A stretch of 64,000 nucleotides of DNA from an uncultured Psychroserpens sp. GTDB lineage: Bacteria; Bacteroidota; Bacteroidia; Flavobacteriales; Flavobacteriaceae. This document shows, piece by piece, positions 43,587-51,778 of this stretch. A program made the translations under genes and the position numbers. Below the pieces are notes generated by a model that searched no databases, was not told the DNA's origin, and saw only the letters and a list, made by a program, of their open reading frames with translations. The DNA lies in the NCBI RefSeq assembly GCF_947501425.1, contig NZ_CANMVN010000004.1:248001-312000 (forward strand). The letters run 5' to 3'. How positions within the stretch are numbered: the first letter of the stretch is position 1; each line of letters begins with the position of its first letter.

Positions 43587-45773
43587 CTAATTTGTAAACA
43601 ATAATTCTCTGTACTTTGTAAGTGGCCAAAGTTCATCATCAACCAGCAGTTCTAATTTATCGCAATGGTATCTAATATCGTCAAACAGAGGCTTTACTTT
43701 ATTGCAATATGCATCGGCTCTTTTTTCCAGATTATTGATAGAGTTAGCTGATTTACGTTCCTCGGTCATTTTAGTCACATTAGAATTAATACCTTCAATA
43801 TGACTGGATATGTCTTCTATCAAATTGAGTTGTTCTTTGGCAAGTTTTTTAAAGGATGTACCATAAATTTCTTTTAATCCTTTAACATTTTCGATTAAAA
43901 TATTTTGATAACGCACTGCAGTAGGAACCACATGATTTCTAGCAATATCACCTAGAACTCGACCCTCAATCTGAACTCTTAAAACATACTCCTCCATCTC
44001 AATCTCATATCGTGCTTCAGACTCAATTTTGTTCATCACACCTAAATCTTCAAAAAGACGAATTGCTTTTTTAGACACCTTAGCTTTGAGCGCTTCAGGA
44101 GTTGTTTTGTTATTACTCAAGCCTCGTTTTTTTGCCTCTTTTTCCCAAGCCTCGCCATAACCATTACCTTCAAAAAGAATATGCTTAGACTTTTTGATGT
44201 ATTCTCTTAACACATTAAATATCGCATCATCTTTTTTCATGTCCTTTTTAGAAATGAGTAAATCTACTTCTGTTTTAAAATCAATTAACTGCTTCGCTAC
44301 AATAGTATTTAAAACAGTCATTGGATTTGCACAGTTAGCTGTTGAGCCTACAGCTCTGAACTCAAATTTATTCCCAGTAAATGCAAATGGAGACGTTCTG
44401 TTTCTATCGGTATTGTCCAACAATACATCAGGAATTTTACCAACTACATTTAATTTGAGATCGGTTTTTTCCTGAGGCGATAATTTCCCATCAGTTACAT
44501 TTTCTAGCTCATCCAACACCTTAGTCAATTGATCTCCAATAAACACTGAAATAATAGCAGGTGGTGCTTCATTAGCTCCCAAACGATGATCATTACTTGC
44601 AGAAGCTATGGCAGCTCTTAATAATTCCTCATTGTCATAGACTGCTTTTATGGTGTTAATAAAGAATGTAAGGAATTGAAGGTTACTCATTGGTGTTTTT
44701 CCTGGACTCAACAAGTTAACACCTGTATTGGTTCCTAAACTCCAGTTGTTATGTTTACCTGAACCATTTACACCTGCAAATGGTTTTTCATGAAATAACA
44801 CCTTAAAATTATGACGCTCTGCTATTTTATCCATAACATCCATAAGTAGAGAGTTATGATCCACAGCAAGGTTTGCTTCATCATATATAGGAGCAAGCTC
44901 AAACTGATTAGGAGCTACTTCATTATGTCTTGTTTTTACAGGAATACCTAACAGCATACATTCGGTCTCTAAATCACGCATATAAGCCATTGCTCTATTT
45001 GGGATAGTCCCAAAATAATGATCATCTAACTGCTGTCCTTTAGCTGGAGAATGTCCCAGTAAAGTACGGCCAGTAAGTACTATATCTGGTCTTGACATTG
45101 CCAGACCGCTATCTATTAAAAAGTACTCTTGCTCCCATCCTAATGACGCATTAACTTTTTTGACATTCTTATCAAAATATTTACAAACAGCTACTGCAGC
45201 TGCATCAACTGCTTGAAGTGCTCTTAATAATGGTGCCTTGTAGTCTAACGCTTCTCCTGTGTAAGCGACAAATATTGTTGGAATACACAATGTTGTTCCA
45301 TATATAAAAGCAGGAGATGTAGGATCCCATGCTGTGTAGCCTCTAGCTTCAAACGTATTTCTAATACCACCATTAGGAAAACTTGAAGCATCTGGTTCTT
45401 GTTGTACTAATTGTCCGCCACCAAATTTTTCAATAGCAAGCCCATTTCCTATAGTTTCAAAAAACGCATCATGCTTTTCTGCTGTTGCACCTGTTAAAGG
45501 CTGAAACCAATGTGTATAATGTGTAGCTCCTTTAGAGATAGCCCATTCTTTCATACCTGTTGAAATGTGGTCGGCAACTGTTCTATCAATTTTTGAACCA
45601 TCACTTATGGCATTCATGACGCTTTCAAAAGCTTCTTTTGTTAAATATTGACGCATTGTTGATTCGTTAAAAACATTAGCTCCAAACAATTCTGACCGTC
45701 TTTTATTTTCTTCTATATGAATAGGCTGATGTTTAAATACTTCTTTTAATGCATGAAATCTTAAAGTTGACAT
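43587..45773 (-). CDS. glnN: Glutamine synthetase, type III
   Basis: 728 aa, the length of GSIII. Forms glutamine from glutamate, ammonia and ATP. Family marks: LIDSGLAMSRPDIVLTGRTL, KTRHNEVAPNQFELAPIYDEA, VNGSGKHNNWSLGT and NRTSPFAFTGNKFEFRAVGS. The C-terminal helical region (about 600-728) is specific to GSIII. Divergent from a type II glutamine synthetase; a 5-6-5 dyad lies in the shared promoter region. Monocistronic with terminator. Confidence 0.95.
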   Translation of the reverse strand: MSTLRFHALKEVFKHQPIHIEENKRRSELFGANVFNESTMRQYLTKEAFESVMNAISDGSKIDRTVADHISTGMKEWAISKGATHYTHWFQPLTGATAEKHDAFFETIGNGLAIEKFGGGQLVQQEPDASSFPNGGIRNTFEARGYTAWDPTSPAFIYGTTLCIPTIFVAYTGEALDYKAPLLRALQAVDAAAVAVCKYFDKNVKKVNASLGWEQEYFLIDSGLAMSRPDIVLTGRTLLGHSPAKGQQLDDHYFGTIPNRAMAYMRDLETECMLLGIPVKTRHNEVAPNQFELAPIYDEANLAVDHNSLLMDVMDKIAERHNFKVLFHEKPFAGVNGSGKHNNWSLGTNTGVNLLSPGKTPMSNLQFLTFFINTIKAVYDNEELLRAAIASASNDHRLGANEAPPAIISVFIGDQLTKVLDELENVTDGKLSPQEKTDLKLNVVGKIPDVLLDNTDRNRTSPFAFTGNKFEFRAVGSTANCANPMTVLNTIVAKQLIDFKTEVDLLISKKDMKKDDAIFNVLREYIKKSKHILFEGNGYGEAWEKEAKKRGLSNNKTTPEALKAKVSKKAIRLFEDLGVMNKIESEARYEIEMEEYVLRVQIEGRVLGDIARNHVVPTAVRYQNILIENVKGLKEIYGTSFKKLAKEQLNLIEDISSHIEGINSNVTKMTEERKSANSINNLEKRADAYCNKVKPLFDDIRYHCDKLELLVDDELWPLTKYRELLFTN

Positions 45774-45802
45774 AATCTTACCTTGTTTTCGAATTATTAG
45801 GG

Positions 45803-45810
45803 CAAATCTA
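45803..45810 (-). promoter_or_regulatory. Candidate -7 promoter element (TAGATTTG) for glnN
   Basis: Full match on the minus strand, 30 bases before the ATG; TTTG at 45835-45838 is a distant -33. Confidence 0.4.
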
Positions 45811-45839
45811 ATTAATATTTAAAAATATACAGGACAAAC

Positions 45840-45855
45840 CCCTAAAAAAATAGGG
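45840..45855. promoter_or_regulatory. Inverted repeat in the glutamine synthetase divergent promoter
   Basis: CCCTA-AAAAAA-TAGGG, a 16-base dyad between the two divergent genes. It may be a binding site for a nitrogen-responsive regulator; unproven. Confidence 0.4.
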
Positions 45856-45901
45856 TATAAACAATTGTTAATAACATTTTATCTAAAACACCCCTCTTTT
45901 T

Positions 45902-45932
45902 TTTGACTGAAACTTAAAATTTTTAATATTTG
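45902..45932 (+). promoter_or_regulatory. Candidate promoter of the GSII gene
   Basis: TTTG (45902-45905), 18 bases, then TAATATTTG (45924-45932), a -7-like element with one extra base. ATG is 31 bases on. Confidence 0.4.
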
Positions 45933-45962
45933 TGCTTTAAATTTTAAAAACATTAAATCAGC

Positions 45963-46976
45963 ATGAGTAAATCGAAGTTAGAATACATTTGGTTAGATGG
46001 TTACAAACCAACTCAAAACATGAGAAGTAAAACTAAAGTTGAAGATAACTTTAGCGGAAAATTAGAAGATTGTCCAATATGGTCTTTTGATGGAAGTTCA
46101 ACTAGGCAAGCCGAAGGAGGAGATTCTGACTGCTTACTAAAACCAGTAGCAATTTATCCTGATCCAGCCAGAGAAAATGGATATTTAGTTATGACCGAAG
46201 TTTTAAATGCTGATGGAACACCACATGAGTCCAATGGAAGAGCAACTATTGATGATGATGACAATGATTTCTGGTTTGGCTTTGAACAAGAGTACTTTAT
46301 CATGGATAAACACACACAATTACCTTTAGGATTTCCTATCGGTGGATATCCTGGTCCACAGGGTATGTATTATTGTTCTGTTGGTGGTAGACACACACAT
46401 GGTAGAAGCTTTGTAGAAGAACATGCCGATTTATGTATTGCTGCTGGATTAAATTTTGAAGGTATTAACCAAGAAGTGGCTTCAGGACAATGGGAATACC
46501 AATTATTTGCTAAAGGTGCAAAGAAAGCTGGAGATGAGATTTGGATTTCACGCTACTTATTAGATCGTTTAACTGAGCAATATGGTTACTATATTGAATA
46601 CCACCCAAAACCTGTAAAAGGTGATTGGAATGGTTCTGGTATGCATGCCAACTTCTCTAATACAACATTGAGAACTTGTGGCGATAAAGAAACTTATATG
46701 AAAATTTGTGAAGCCTTTAGACCAGTTGTAAAAGAGCATATCGCTGTTTATGGTGAGTTTAATGACGAGCGTTTAACAGGAGACCATGAAACCGCATCTA
46801 TAGATGAGTTTAGCTATGGTATTTCTGATAGAGGTGCTTCCATTCGTATACCTATTATTACAGTTGAAAAAGGTTGGAAAGGCTGGCTAGAGGACAGACG
46901 TCCAGCTTCTAACGGTGATCCTTACAAAATTGCAGGTAGAATTGTAAAAACTGTGAAATCTGCTAACATTAGCTAG
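45963..46976 (+). CDS. glnII: Glutamine synthetase, type II (eukaryotic-like)
   Basis: 337 aa, shorter than GSI and GSIII. Beta-grasp N-terminus (YIWLDGYKPTQNMRSKT), IWSFDGSSTRQAEGGDSDC, EQEYFIM, NGSGMHANFSN and GDHETASIDEFSYGISDRGASIRIP place it in the GSII group that is common in eukaryotes and some bacteria. Same reaction as glnN. Two unlike synthetases back to back suggest different affinities or conditions. Confidence 0.94.
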   Translation: MSKSKLEYIWLDGYKPTQNMRSKTKVEDNFSGKLEDCPIWSFDGSSTRQAEGGDSDCLLKPVAIYPDPARENGYLVMTEVLNADGTPHESNGRATIDDDDNDFWFGFEQEYFIMDKHTQLPLGFPIGGYPGPQGMYYCSVGGRHTHGRSFVEEHADLCIAAGLNFEGINQEVASGQWEYQLFAKGAKKAGDEIWISRYLLDRLTEQYGYYIEYHPKPVKGDWNGSGMHANFSNTTLRTCGDKETYMKICEAFRPVVKEHIAVYGEFNDERLTGDHETASIDEFSYGISDRGASIRIPIITVEKGWKGWLEDRRPASNGDPYKIAGRIVKTVKSANIS

Positions 46977-47000
46977 ACTTTAAAATATCGTTTTGTTCAT

Positions 47001-47037
47001 AAAAACGTTCTCTTCGTCATGGAGAGAGCGTTTTTTT
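47001..47037. terminator. Bidirectional terminator between the GSII and antiporter genes
   Basis: Stem ACGTTCTCT/AGAGAGCGT with one G-T pair, eight-base loop, T-run on the right, A-run on the left; overlaps the antiporter stop codon. Confidence 0.85.
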
Positions 47038-47983
47038 ATACCTGAGATCTAAACGCTAAAAAGATAAAGGCACCATAAGCTACAACGAGTAAAAGCCCTT
47101 TATATCGGGATATATTTAGTCTTTTTGGAAGTATAATCAAAGGAATCAATACAGCAGAAAAAGCTAACATCCAGAAAATATCATGATCTAAAATAGCTGC
47201 ATCTGTAACTGGAATTGTTTTTACAATTGAGGTCAATCCTAATACTGAACCAATATTAAAAATATTAGAACCAATCAGATTACCTAAAGATAGGGCTTTT
47301 TCTTTTTTAACAGCAGCAATAACAGAAGCGGCTAATTCTGGCACACTAGTGCCTATAGCAATAACTGTGGCAGCAATTACAGCATCACTAACGCCCAACA
47401 TTGTCGCGAGTTCCTTAGCGCCATCAACAAGCCATTCAGATCCAAAATATAGAGCTACAGCTCCAATAAGTAGCCATAAGGTAATCTTAAAATTTGAAAC
47501 AATGGCTAAACTCTCATCAACCTCTTCAGGTATAGTATCTTTCTTTGCAGATTTAATAAGTACAATTAAAAATAGAATCAAACCACCAAACAAAACTGCA
47601 CCTTCTAGAGGTCGTAAATGATCATCATTTTTTAAGAAATAATATAAAACTATTGAAAAGACCATCATGACTGGCCAATTGAGTTTGTAAAACGATTTAT
47701 CTACAGCAATAGAACTCACAAGTGCTGTGATACCTAGTACTAAACCAATATTTGCGATGTTAGATCCTATGACATTATTAATTGCAATAGCTGGAGAACC
47801 TGTCAAGGCAGCATTTAAACTCACCAATAACTCTGGAGCTGATGTAGCAAAACTAACTACAGTCATACCAATAACCATTTTTGATATCTTCAGTTTAAAT
47901 GATAAAGCCACAGAAGAACGCACCAGGAACTCACCTCCTATAACTAATAACATCAATCCTAAAATGATCCAGACTAAGCTCAT
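47036..47983 (-). CDS. Calcium/sodium antiporter (CaCA family, YrbG-like)
   Basis: 315 aa, ten hydrophobic segments with two alpha-repeats: GMTVVSFATSAPELLVSLNAAL (about 40-62) and ATVIAIGTSVPELAASVIAAV (about 205-225), the cation-binding TSAPEL/TSVPEL motifs with the essential Glu. Exchanges Ca2+ (or K+) for Na+ across the inner membrane by family knowledge. Convergent with the GSII gene. Confidence 0.93.
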   Translation of the reverse strand: MSLVWIILGLMLLVIGGEFLVRSSVALSFKLKISKMVIGMTVVSFATSAPELLVSLNAALTGSPAIAINNVIGSNIANIGLVLGITALVSSIAVDKSFYKLNWPVMMVFSIVLYYFLKNDDHLRPLEGAVLFGGLILFLIVLIKSAKKDTIPEEVDESLAIVSNFKITLWLLIGAVALYFGSEWLVDGAKELATMLGVSDAVIAATVIAIGTSVPELAASVIAAVKKEKALSLGNLIGSNIFNIGSVLGLTSIVKTIPVTDAAILDHDIFWMLAFSAVLIPLIILPKRLNISRYKGLLLVVAYGAFIFLAFRSQV

Positions 47984-48115
47984 GAATTTTAAATTTTTGC
48001 GAATATACTACAAAATGAATTGCTCTTAAATAGTTTAGATCATATCACATTAACAATTTTTTAAACATCGATTTTAAAGTTTAGTTAAAAATTGGACTTG
48101 AATATATTCTACTTT

Positions 48116-48123
48116 TAAATTTG
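48116..48123 (+). promoter_or_regulatory. Candidate promoter of the plug-module gene (TAAATTTG)
   Basis: Full -7 match 28 bases before the ATG; TTG at 48092-48094 with a 21-base spacer. Confidence 0.45.
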
Positions 48124-48151
48124 ATATGTTAATCTCAAAAAAATAATTAAA

Positions 48152-48994
48152 ATGAAAACAACTCGACTTACAAAATTAGTTTTGGGCATAGTGCTGGCCA
48201 TATCAGTTGGTTTAACCTCATTTAATTTAAGAGCACAGTCTAGTGATAAATCCACTAAGGAAATTATTGATGACATCAACATTACTATCGATAAATCTAC
48301 TTCTGAAAGCGATTTGAATGATATTAAAGAGCTACTGCTTGATTATGATATAGATGTTGAATTTAACAACATACAAAGAAATGATCTTGAAGAGATTACA
48401 GGAATAAGTATAAAACTAAAATCAAATAACGGACAACAAGCTATGAGCCAGATGTCAAGCAATGTTCCTATCAATAAGATCTCCTTCGGAAGAAAAAACA
48501 GTAGCCTCTATGTCGGACAAGGAGATCAGCCTTACAACATGTTTATGTTATTAGGAAAAGATAGCCAATTCCCTTCTGCTTTTGAAAGCGATTCTATTTT
48601 TTCTCAGCATTTCAAATCATTCAAACAATTCAACCTTGATGATTTTTTTAACGATAACAATTCGATGTTTATGTTTGATGGTGACTCTATGACCATCGAA
48701 GAGCTCAAAGATAAAATGATGCAGAATTTCAGTTTTAAAAACCCATCTGGAAATCGCTTCTCTTATCTATTTTCAGATGATGAAACCAATAGCTCAGTAC
48801 GATATAACTTTATAGATGACCCAAATAAAGAGAAAGTCATTATAATAGATGGTGAAACTTCAAACTTTGAAACTTTAAACAGACTTGCCAAAGCTGACAA
48901 AATTGATAAAGTGGATATACTAAAACCTGAAACTGCAATGAGTATCTATGGAAAAAAAGCTAAAGACGGCGCAATCATTGTCACCACCAAATAA
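48152..48994 (+). CDS. Secreted protein with TonB-plug-like end
   Basis: 280 aa. Signal peptide to LRAQ. First module (about 40-120, INITIDKSTSESDLNDIKELL...) also occurs twice in the M56 protein at 49520. A mid region rich in Phe/Asp/Asn; then a C-terminal TonB-receptor-plug-like unit (VIIIDGE ... VDILKPETAMSIYGKKAKDGAIIVTT). No membrane barrel, so it is a free plug. The shared module implies it works with the BlaR1-like protein; this is inference. Confidence 0.75.
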   Translation: MKTTRLTKLVLGIVLAISVGLTSFNLRAQSSDKSTKEIIDDINITIDKSTSESDLNDIKELLLDYDIDVEFNNIQRNDLEEITGISIKLKSNNGQQAMSQMSSNVPINKISFGRKNSSLYVGQGDQPYNMFMLLGKDSQFPSAFESDSIFSQHFKSFKQFNLDDFFNDNNSMFMFDGDSMTIEELKDKMMQNFSFKNPSGNRFSYLFSDDETNSSVRYNFIDDPNKEKVIIIDGETSNFETLNRLAKADKIDKVDILKPETAMSIYGKKAKDGAIIVTTK

Positions 48995-49018
48995 ACACAT
49001 TATCTCAAAATCAAAGAC

Positions 49019-49050
49019 AAAAAGACGCTTAAAAAAGCGTCTTTTTTTTA
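49019..49050. terminator. Terminator after the plug-module gene
   Basis: Stem GACGCTT/AAGCGTC with AAAA loop and eight T; A-run on the left. Confidence 0.88.
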
Positions 49051-49089
49051 TTATCAACTAAACATTATAACTTAAAATTTAGTTAAATA

Positions 49090-49123
49090 ACTACACAAAT
49101 AGTTGTATAACTATAAAAATAGT
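49090..49123 (+). promoter_or_regulatory. Tandem BlaI-type operators over the blaI promoter
   Basis: Two dyads ACTA-N6-TAGT (49090-49103 and 49110-49123), 20 bases apart on the same face of the helix. The arm geometry equals that of known BlaI/MecI sites (ACTACATATGTAGT). They cover the -33 and spacer of the promoter at 49103-49133. Confidence 0.7.
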
Positions 49124-49133
49124 TATAGGTTTG
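49103..49133 (+). promoter_or_regulatory. Promoter of the BlaI/M56 operon
   Basis: TTG (49103-49105), 20-base spacer, TAGGTTTG (49126-49133), 24 bases before the ATG at 49158. Repression by BlaI at the overlapping dyads is expected. Confidence 0.6.
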
Positions 49134-49157
49134 CTAAGCACATTAAAATCAGTCAAA

Positions 49158-49517
49158 ATGCAAAAACTCACAAATAAAGAAGAAGAGATCATGCACATCT
49201 TATGGAAGCTTGAAAAAGCCTTTGTAAAAGATGTTCTTGCCGAAATAAAAGATGAGAAACCACATTACAATACGCTTTCTACTATTATCAGAAATTTAGA
49301 GGAAAAGGGCTATGTGAGCTACAATGCCTACGGAAAAACTCATCAGTACTTTCCTATTGTGAGTAAAGAAGCTTACAAGGAACGTTTTATGAATACAGCC
49401 ATTGAGAACTACTTCAATAATTCTTATAAAAATGTTGTTTCGTTTTTTGCTAAAGAAGAAAAAATCAGTGTTGATGAACTAAAAGAAATCATAGCTTTAA
49501 TCGAGAAAAAGAACTAA
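49158..49517 (+). CDS. BlaI/MecI/CopY-family transcriptional repressor
   Basis: 119 aa. Winged-helix repressor starting MQKLTNKEEEIMHILWKLEKAFVKDVLAEI, then HYNTLSTIIRNLEEKGYVSYNAYGKTHQYFPIVS and a C-terminal dimerisation helix. It would be released from DNA by the sensor protease encoded 2 bases downstream. The ATG at 49158 is chosen because the upstream TTG (49131) is part of the -7 element. Two matching operators lie on its own promoter. Confidence 0.93.
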   Translation: MQKLTNKEEEIMHILWKLEKAFVKDVLAEIKDEKPHYNTLSTIIRNLEEKGYVSYNAYGKTHQYFPIVSKEAYKERFMNTAIENYFNNSYKNVVSFFAKEEKISVDELKEIIALIEKKN

Positions 49518-49519
49518 TC

Positions 49520-51733
49520 ATGGACTACTTAATCAAAGCATCAGCAGTACTTATTATATTTTATATTTGCTATCAACTATTCCTTCAGCGAGAAACATTT
49601 TTTCAGGCCAACCGTTGGTTTTTATTATCAGGCCTCATCATGGCATGTTGTATTCCACTTGTTGTTATTCCTATATATATTGAGTACACACCAATTGAAA
49701 CACCAGAATTTATCTATACTACAACTAATATCACTCCTACTCCTGTCGACATTCAAGAATCATCATTTGATTACACACAACTCATTTTCTGGATGTATTT
49801 TGCTGGTATTCTTTTTTTCTGCGGAAAATTAATCGTAGAATTTCTATCTCTAAAGCGTATACTAAGCAATAGCAAGCCAAGAACACAAGGCTCCTACAAA
49901 CTCTTAGAGACTAAGGATGTTGTAGCCCCTTTTTCATTTTTTAATCACATTGTATACAATCCAGATCAGTTTAAAAACGAAGAGTTAGACCACGTGATCA
50001 ACCACGAAATGGTACATACCAAACAATTACATTCTATAGATACAATAATTGCGCAATTATCCTGCATTATTTTTTGGTTCAATCCTATCGTATGGCTTTA
50101 CAAAAAAGCATTACAACAAAATCTTGAGTTTATAGCAGACCAAAAAGCGCAATACATTTCAAAATGTCAAAAAAGCTATCAAACTGTACTATTAAAAGCC
50201 AGTGTTCAAAATCATCAATTGACACTGACAAACAATTTCTACACATCATTAATTAAAAAACGAATAATCATGTTACACAAATCGAAATCTCACAAATTAA
50301 ATCAACTAAAATTTGCGCTTGTACTTCCTATTTTAGGAGTCTTTATGATGAGTTTTAGTACCGAAAATGTCTACATCGAAACTCCTCTAGCTGAAGATGA
50401 ATTCATCTTTGAAGCACTTGATCAAATTAGTGAAGATATTGAAATTATCATCACTAAAGACACTACAGATGAGGAATTAAAAACCATTCAATCTGAATTG
50501 AAAAAAGAAGGAATTACCTTTGATTATAGTGGTGTTAAACGTAATGACAAAGGTGAAATTACAAGTATTAAAACCGATTTTAAAAATGATAAGAACAGTT
50601 CCAACTATAACATCAAAGGTGATGATGGTATTAAGCCATTTCGTTTTAAAAGCACTGAAGACTCGTTTAGTATAGGCACTATTGACAACGACAGTAATAC
50701 GTTTGTTTTTGAATCAAAAGACGGAACTGCTAAAGTACAATCTACAGGAAGCAACGTTTATGTTTTTGAAAGTGATGATGAAGAGGAAGACAATAGCTCT
50801 GAATCCAGACCCAAGAGTGAAGAAGATGTAAAAACCATCGTCTATAGAACCAAAACATGGACAAACAAGGATGGAGAGAAAATAACAATAGATGCTTCTG
50901 AAAAAGGAAATTCTAATGTATTTATCACACGTTCTGAGGATCCTATATTTATTATTGATGGAAGTGCGGTGGATAAATCGATTTTCGAAAATGTCGATTC
51001 TGAAGATATTCAATCCGTAAATGTTTTAAAAGGAAAAAATGCACAAACACTCTATGGTACTAAAGCCAAAAATGGTGTTGTGATTATGACGACAAAGGGT
51101 TCTAAAAACACCTTTACAAATGAACAAAACAGTAAAGGAATTATTTTAAAAACCAATGGAACGTTCATCGAAGATGATGGTCAGCAACCTTTATTTATTA
51201 TTGACGGAAAGACAATTTCCAAAAAAGAATTGGAAGATATAAATCCTAATAACATCGAAAGCATTGATATCATCAAGGATGACAAAGCGATAAAGGCCTA
51301 CGGAAAAAAAGCTAAAAATGGTGCTGTAATCGTGAGAACACATAAAAACAACATTCTAACAGGAGATAGTAAACCTGTTATTGTAGAAATAAGAGAAGAA
51401 TCGCCTAATAGAATTGAAACGGCTGTGTCTTCAGTGTATATTGTTAATGATAATGATGTTATAGAAACTATAGAATTTGTGATCTCAAAAAATTCTTCAG
51501 ATGCGTTTTTAGATAAGCAGAAAAAAGATTTGAAAGCACAAGGAATCGATGCAAAATTTTCAAAAGTAAGACGAAATAAAGCTGGAGAGATTACAAGTAT
51601 CAAAATATCTCTAAACGATAATAACGGACGAAAATCTAGTGCAACATGGAGGGATAAAGATGAAGCCATTCCTGATATCGTGATGGGCAAATCAAAAGAC
51701 GATAAACTCTTTGTAAGAGCAATAGGTTATTAA
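49520..51733 (+). CDS. BlaR1-like M56 metallopeptidase with TonB-plug modules
   Basis: 737 aa. Four hydrophobic segments (about 5-20, 33-52, 86-110, 262-284). Between them is the M56 zincin with HEMVH (162-166) and third ligand Glu203 in NLEFIAD. The extracytoplasmic C-terminal part carries a module (about 300-365), two plug-like units (about 470-525 and 545-605: FIIDG ... YGTKAKNGVVIMTTK) and a second copy of the module (about 640-705). No penicillin-binding sensor domain is present, so the inducer is not a typical beta-lactam. Probably cleaves the co-encoded repressor. Confidence 0.85.
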   Translation: MDYLIKASAVLIIFYICYQLFLQRETFFQANRWFLLSGLIMACCIPLVVIPIYIEYTPIETPEFIYTTTNITPTPVDIQESSFDYTQLIFWMYFAGILFFCGKLIVEFLSLKRILSNSKPRTQGSYKLLETKDVVAPFSFFNHIVYNPDQFKNEELDHVINHEMVHTKQLHSIDTIIAQLSCIIFWFNPIVWLYKKALQQNLEFIADQKAQYISKCQKSYQTVLLKASVQNHQLTLTNNFYTSLIKKRIIMLHKSKSHKLNQLKFALVLPILGVFMMSFSTENVYIETPLAEDEFIFEALDQISEDIEIIITKDTTDEELKTIQSELKKEGITFDYSGVKRNDKGEITSIKTDFKNDKNSSNYNIKGDDGIKPFRFKSTEDSFSIGTIDNDSNTFVFESKDGTAKVQSTGSNVYVFESDDEEEDNSSESRPKSEEDVKTIVYRTKTWTNKDGEKITIDASEKGNSNVFITRSEDPIFIIDGSAVDKSIFENVDSEDIQSVNVLKGKNAQTLYGTKAKNGVVIMTTKGSKNTFTNEQNSKGIILKTNGTFIEDDGQQPLFIIDGKTISKKELEDINPNNIESIDIIKDDKAIKAYGKKAKNGAVIVRTHKNNILTGDSKPVIVEIREESPNRIETAVSSVYIVNDNDVIETIEFVISKNSSDAFLDKQKKDLKAQGIDAKFSKVRRNKAGEITSIKISLNDNNGRKSSATWRDKDEAIPDIVMGKSKDDKLFVRAIGY

Positions 51734-51735
51734 AC

Positions 51736-51765
51736 AAAAAGCGTCCAAAATTTGGACGCTTTTTT
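51736..51765. terminator. Bidirectional terminator after the M56 gene
   Basis: Perfect palindrome with arms AAAAAGCGTCCAAA/TTTGGACGCTTTTT (51737-51750, 51751-51764), serving both convergent genes. Confidence 0.9.
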
Positions 51766-51778
51766 GTTGATATTATTT

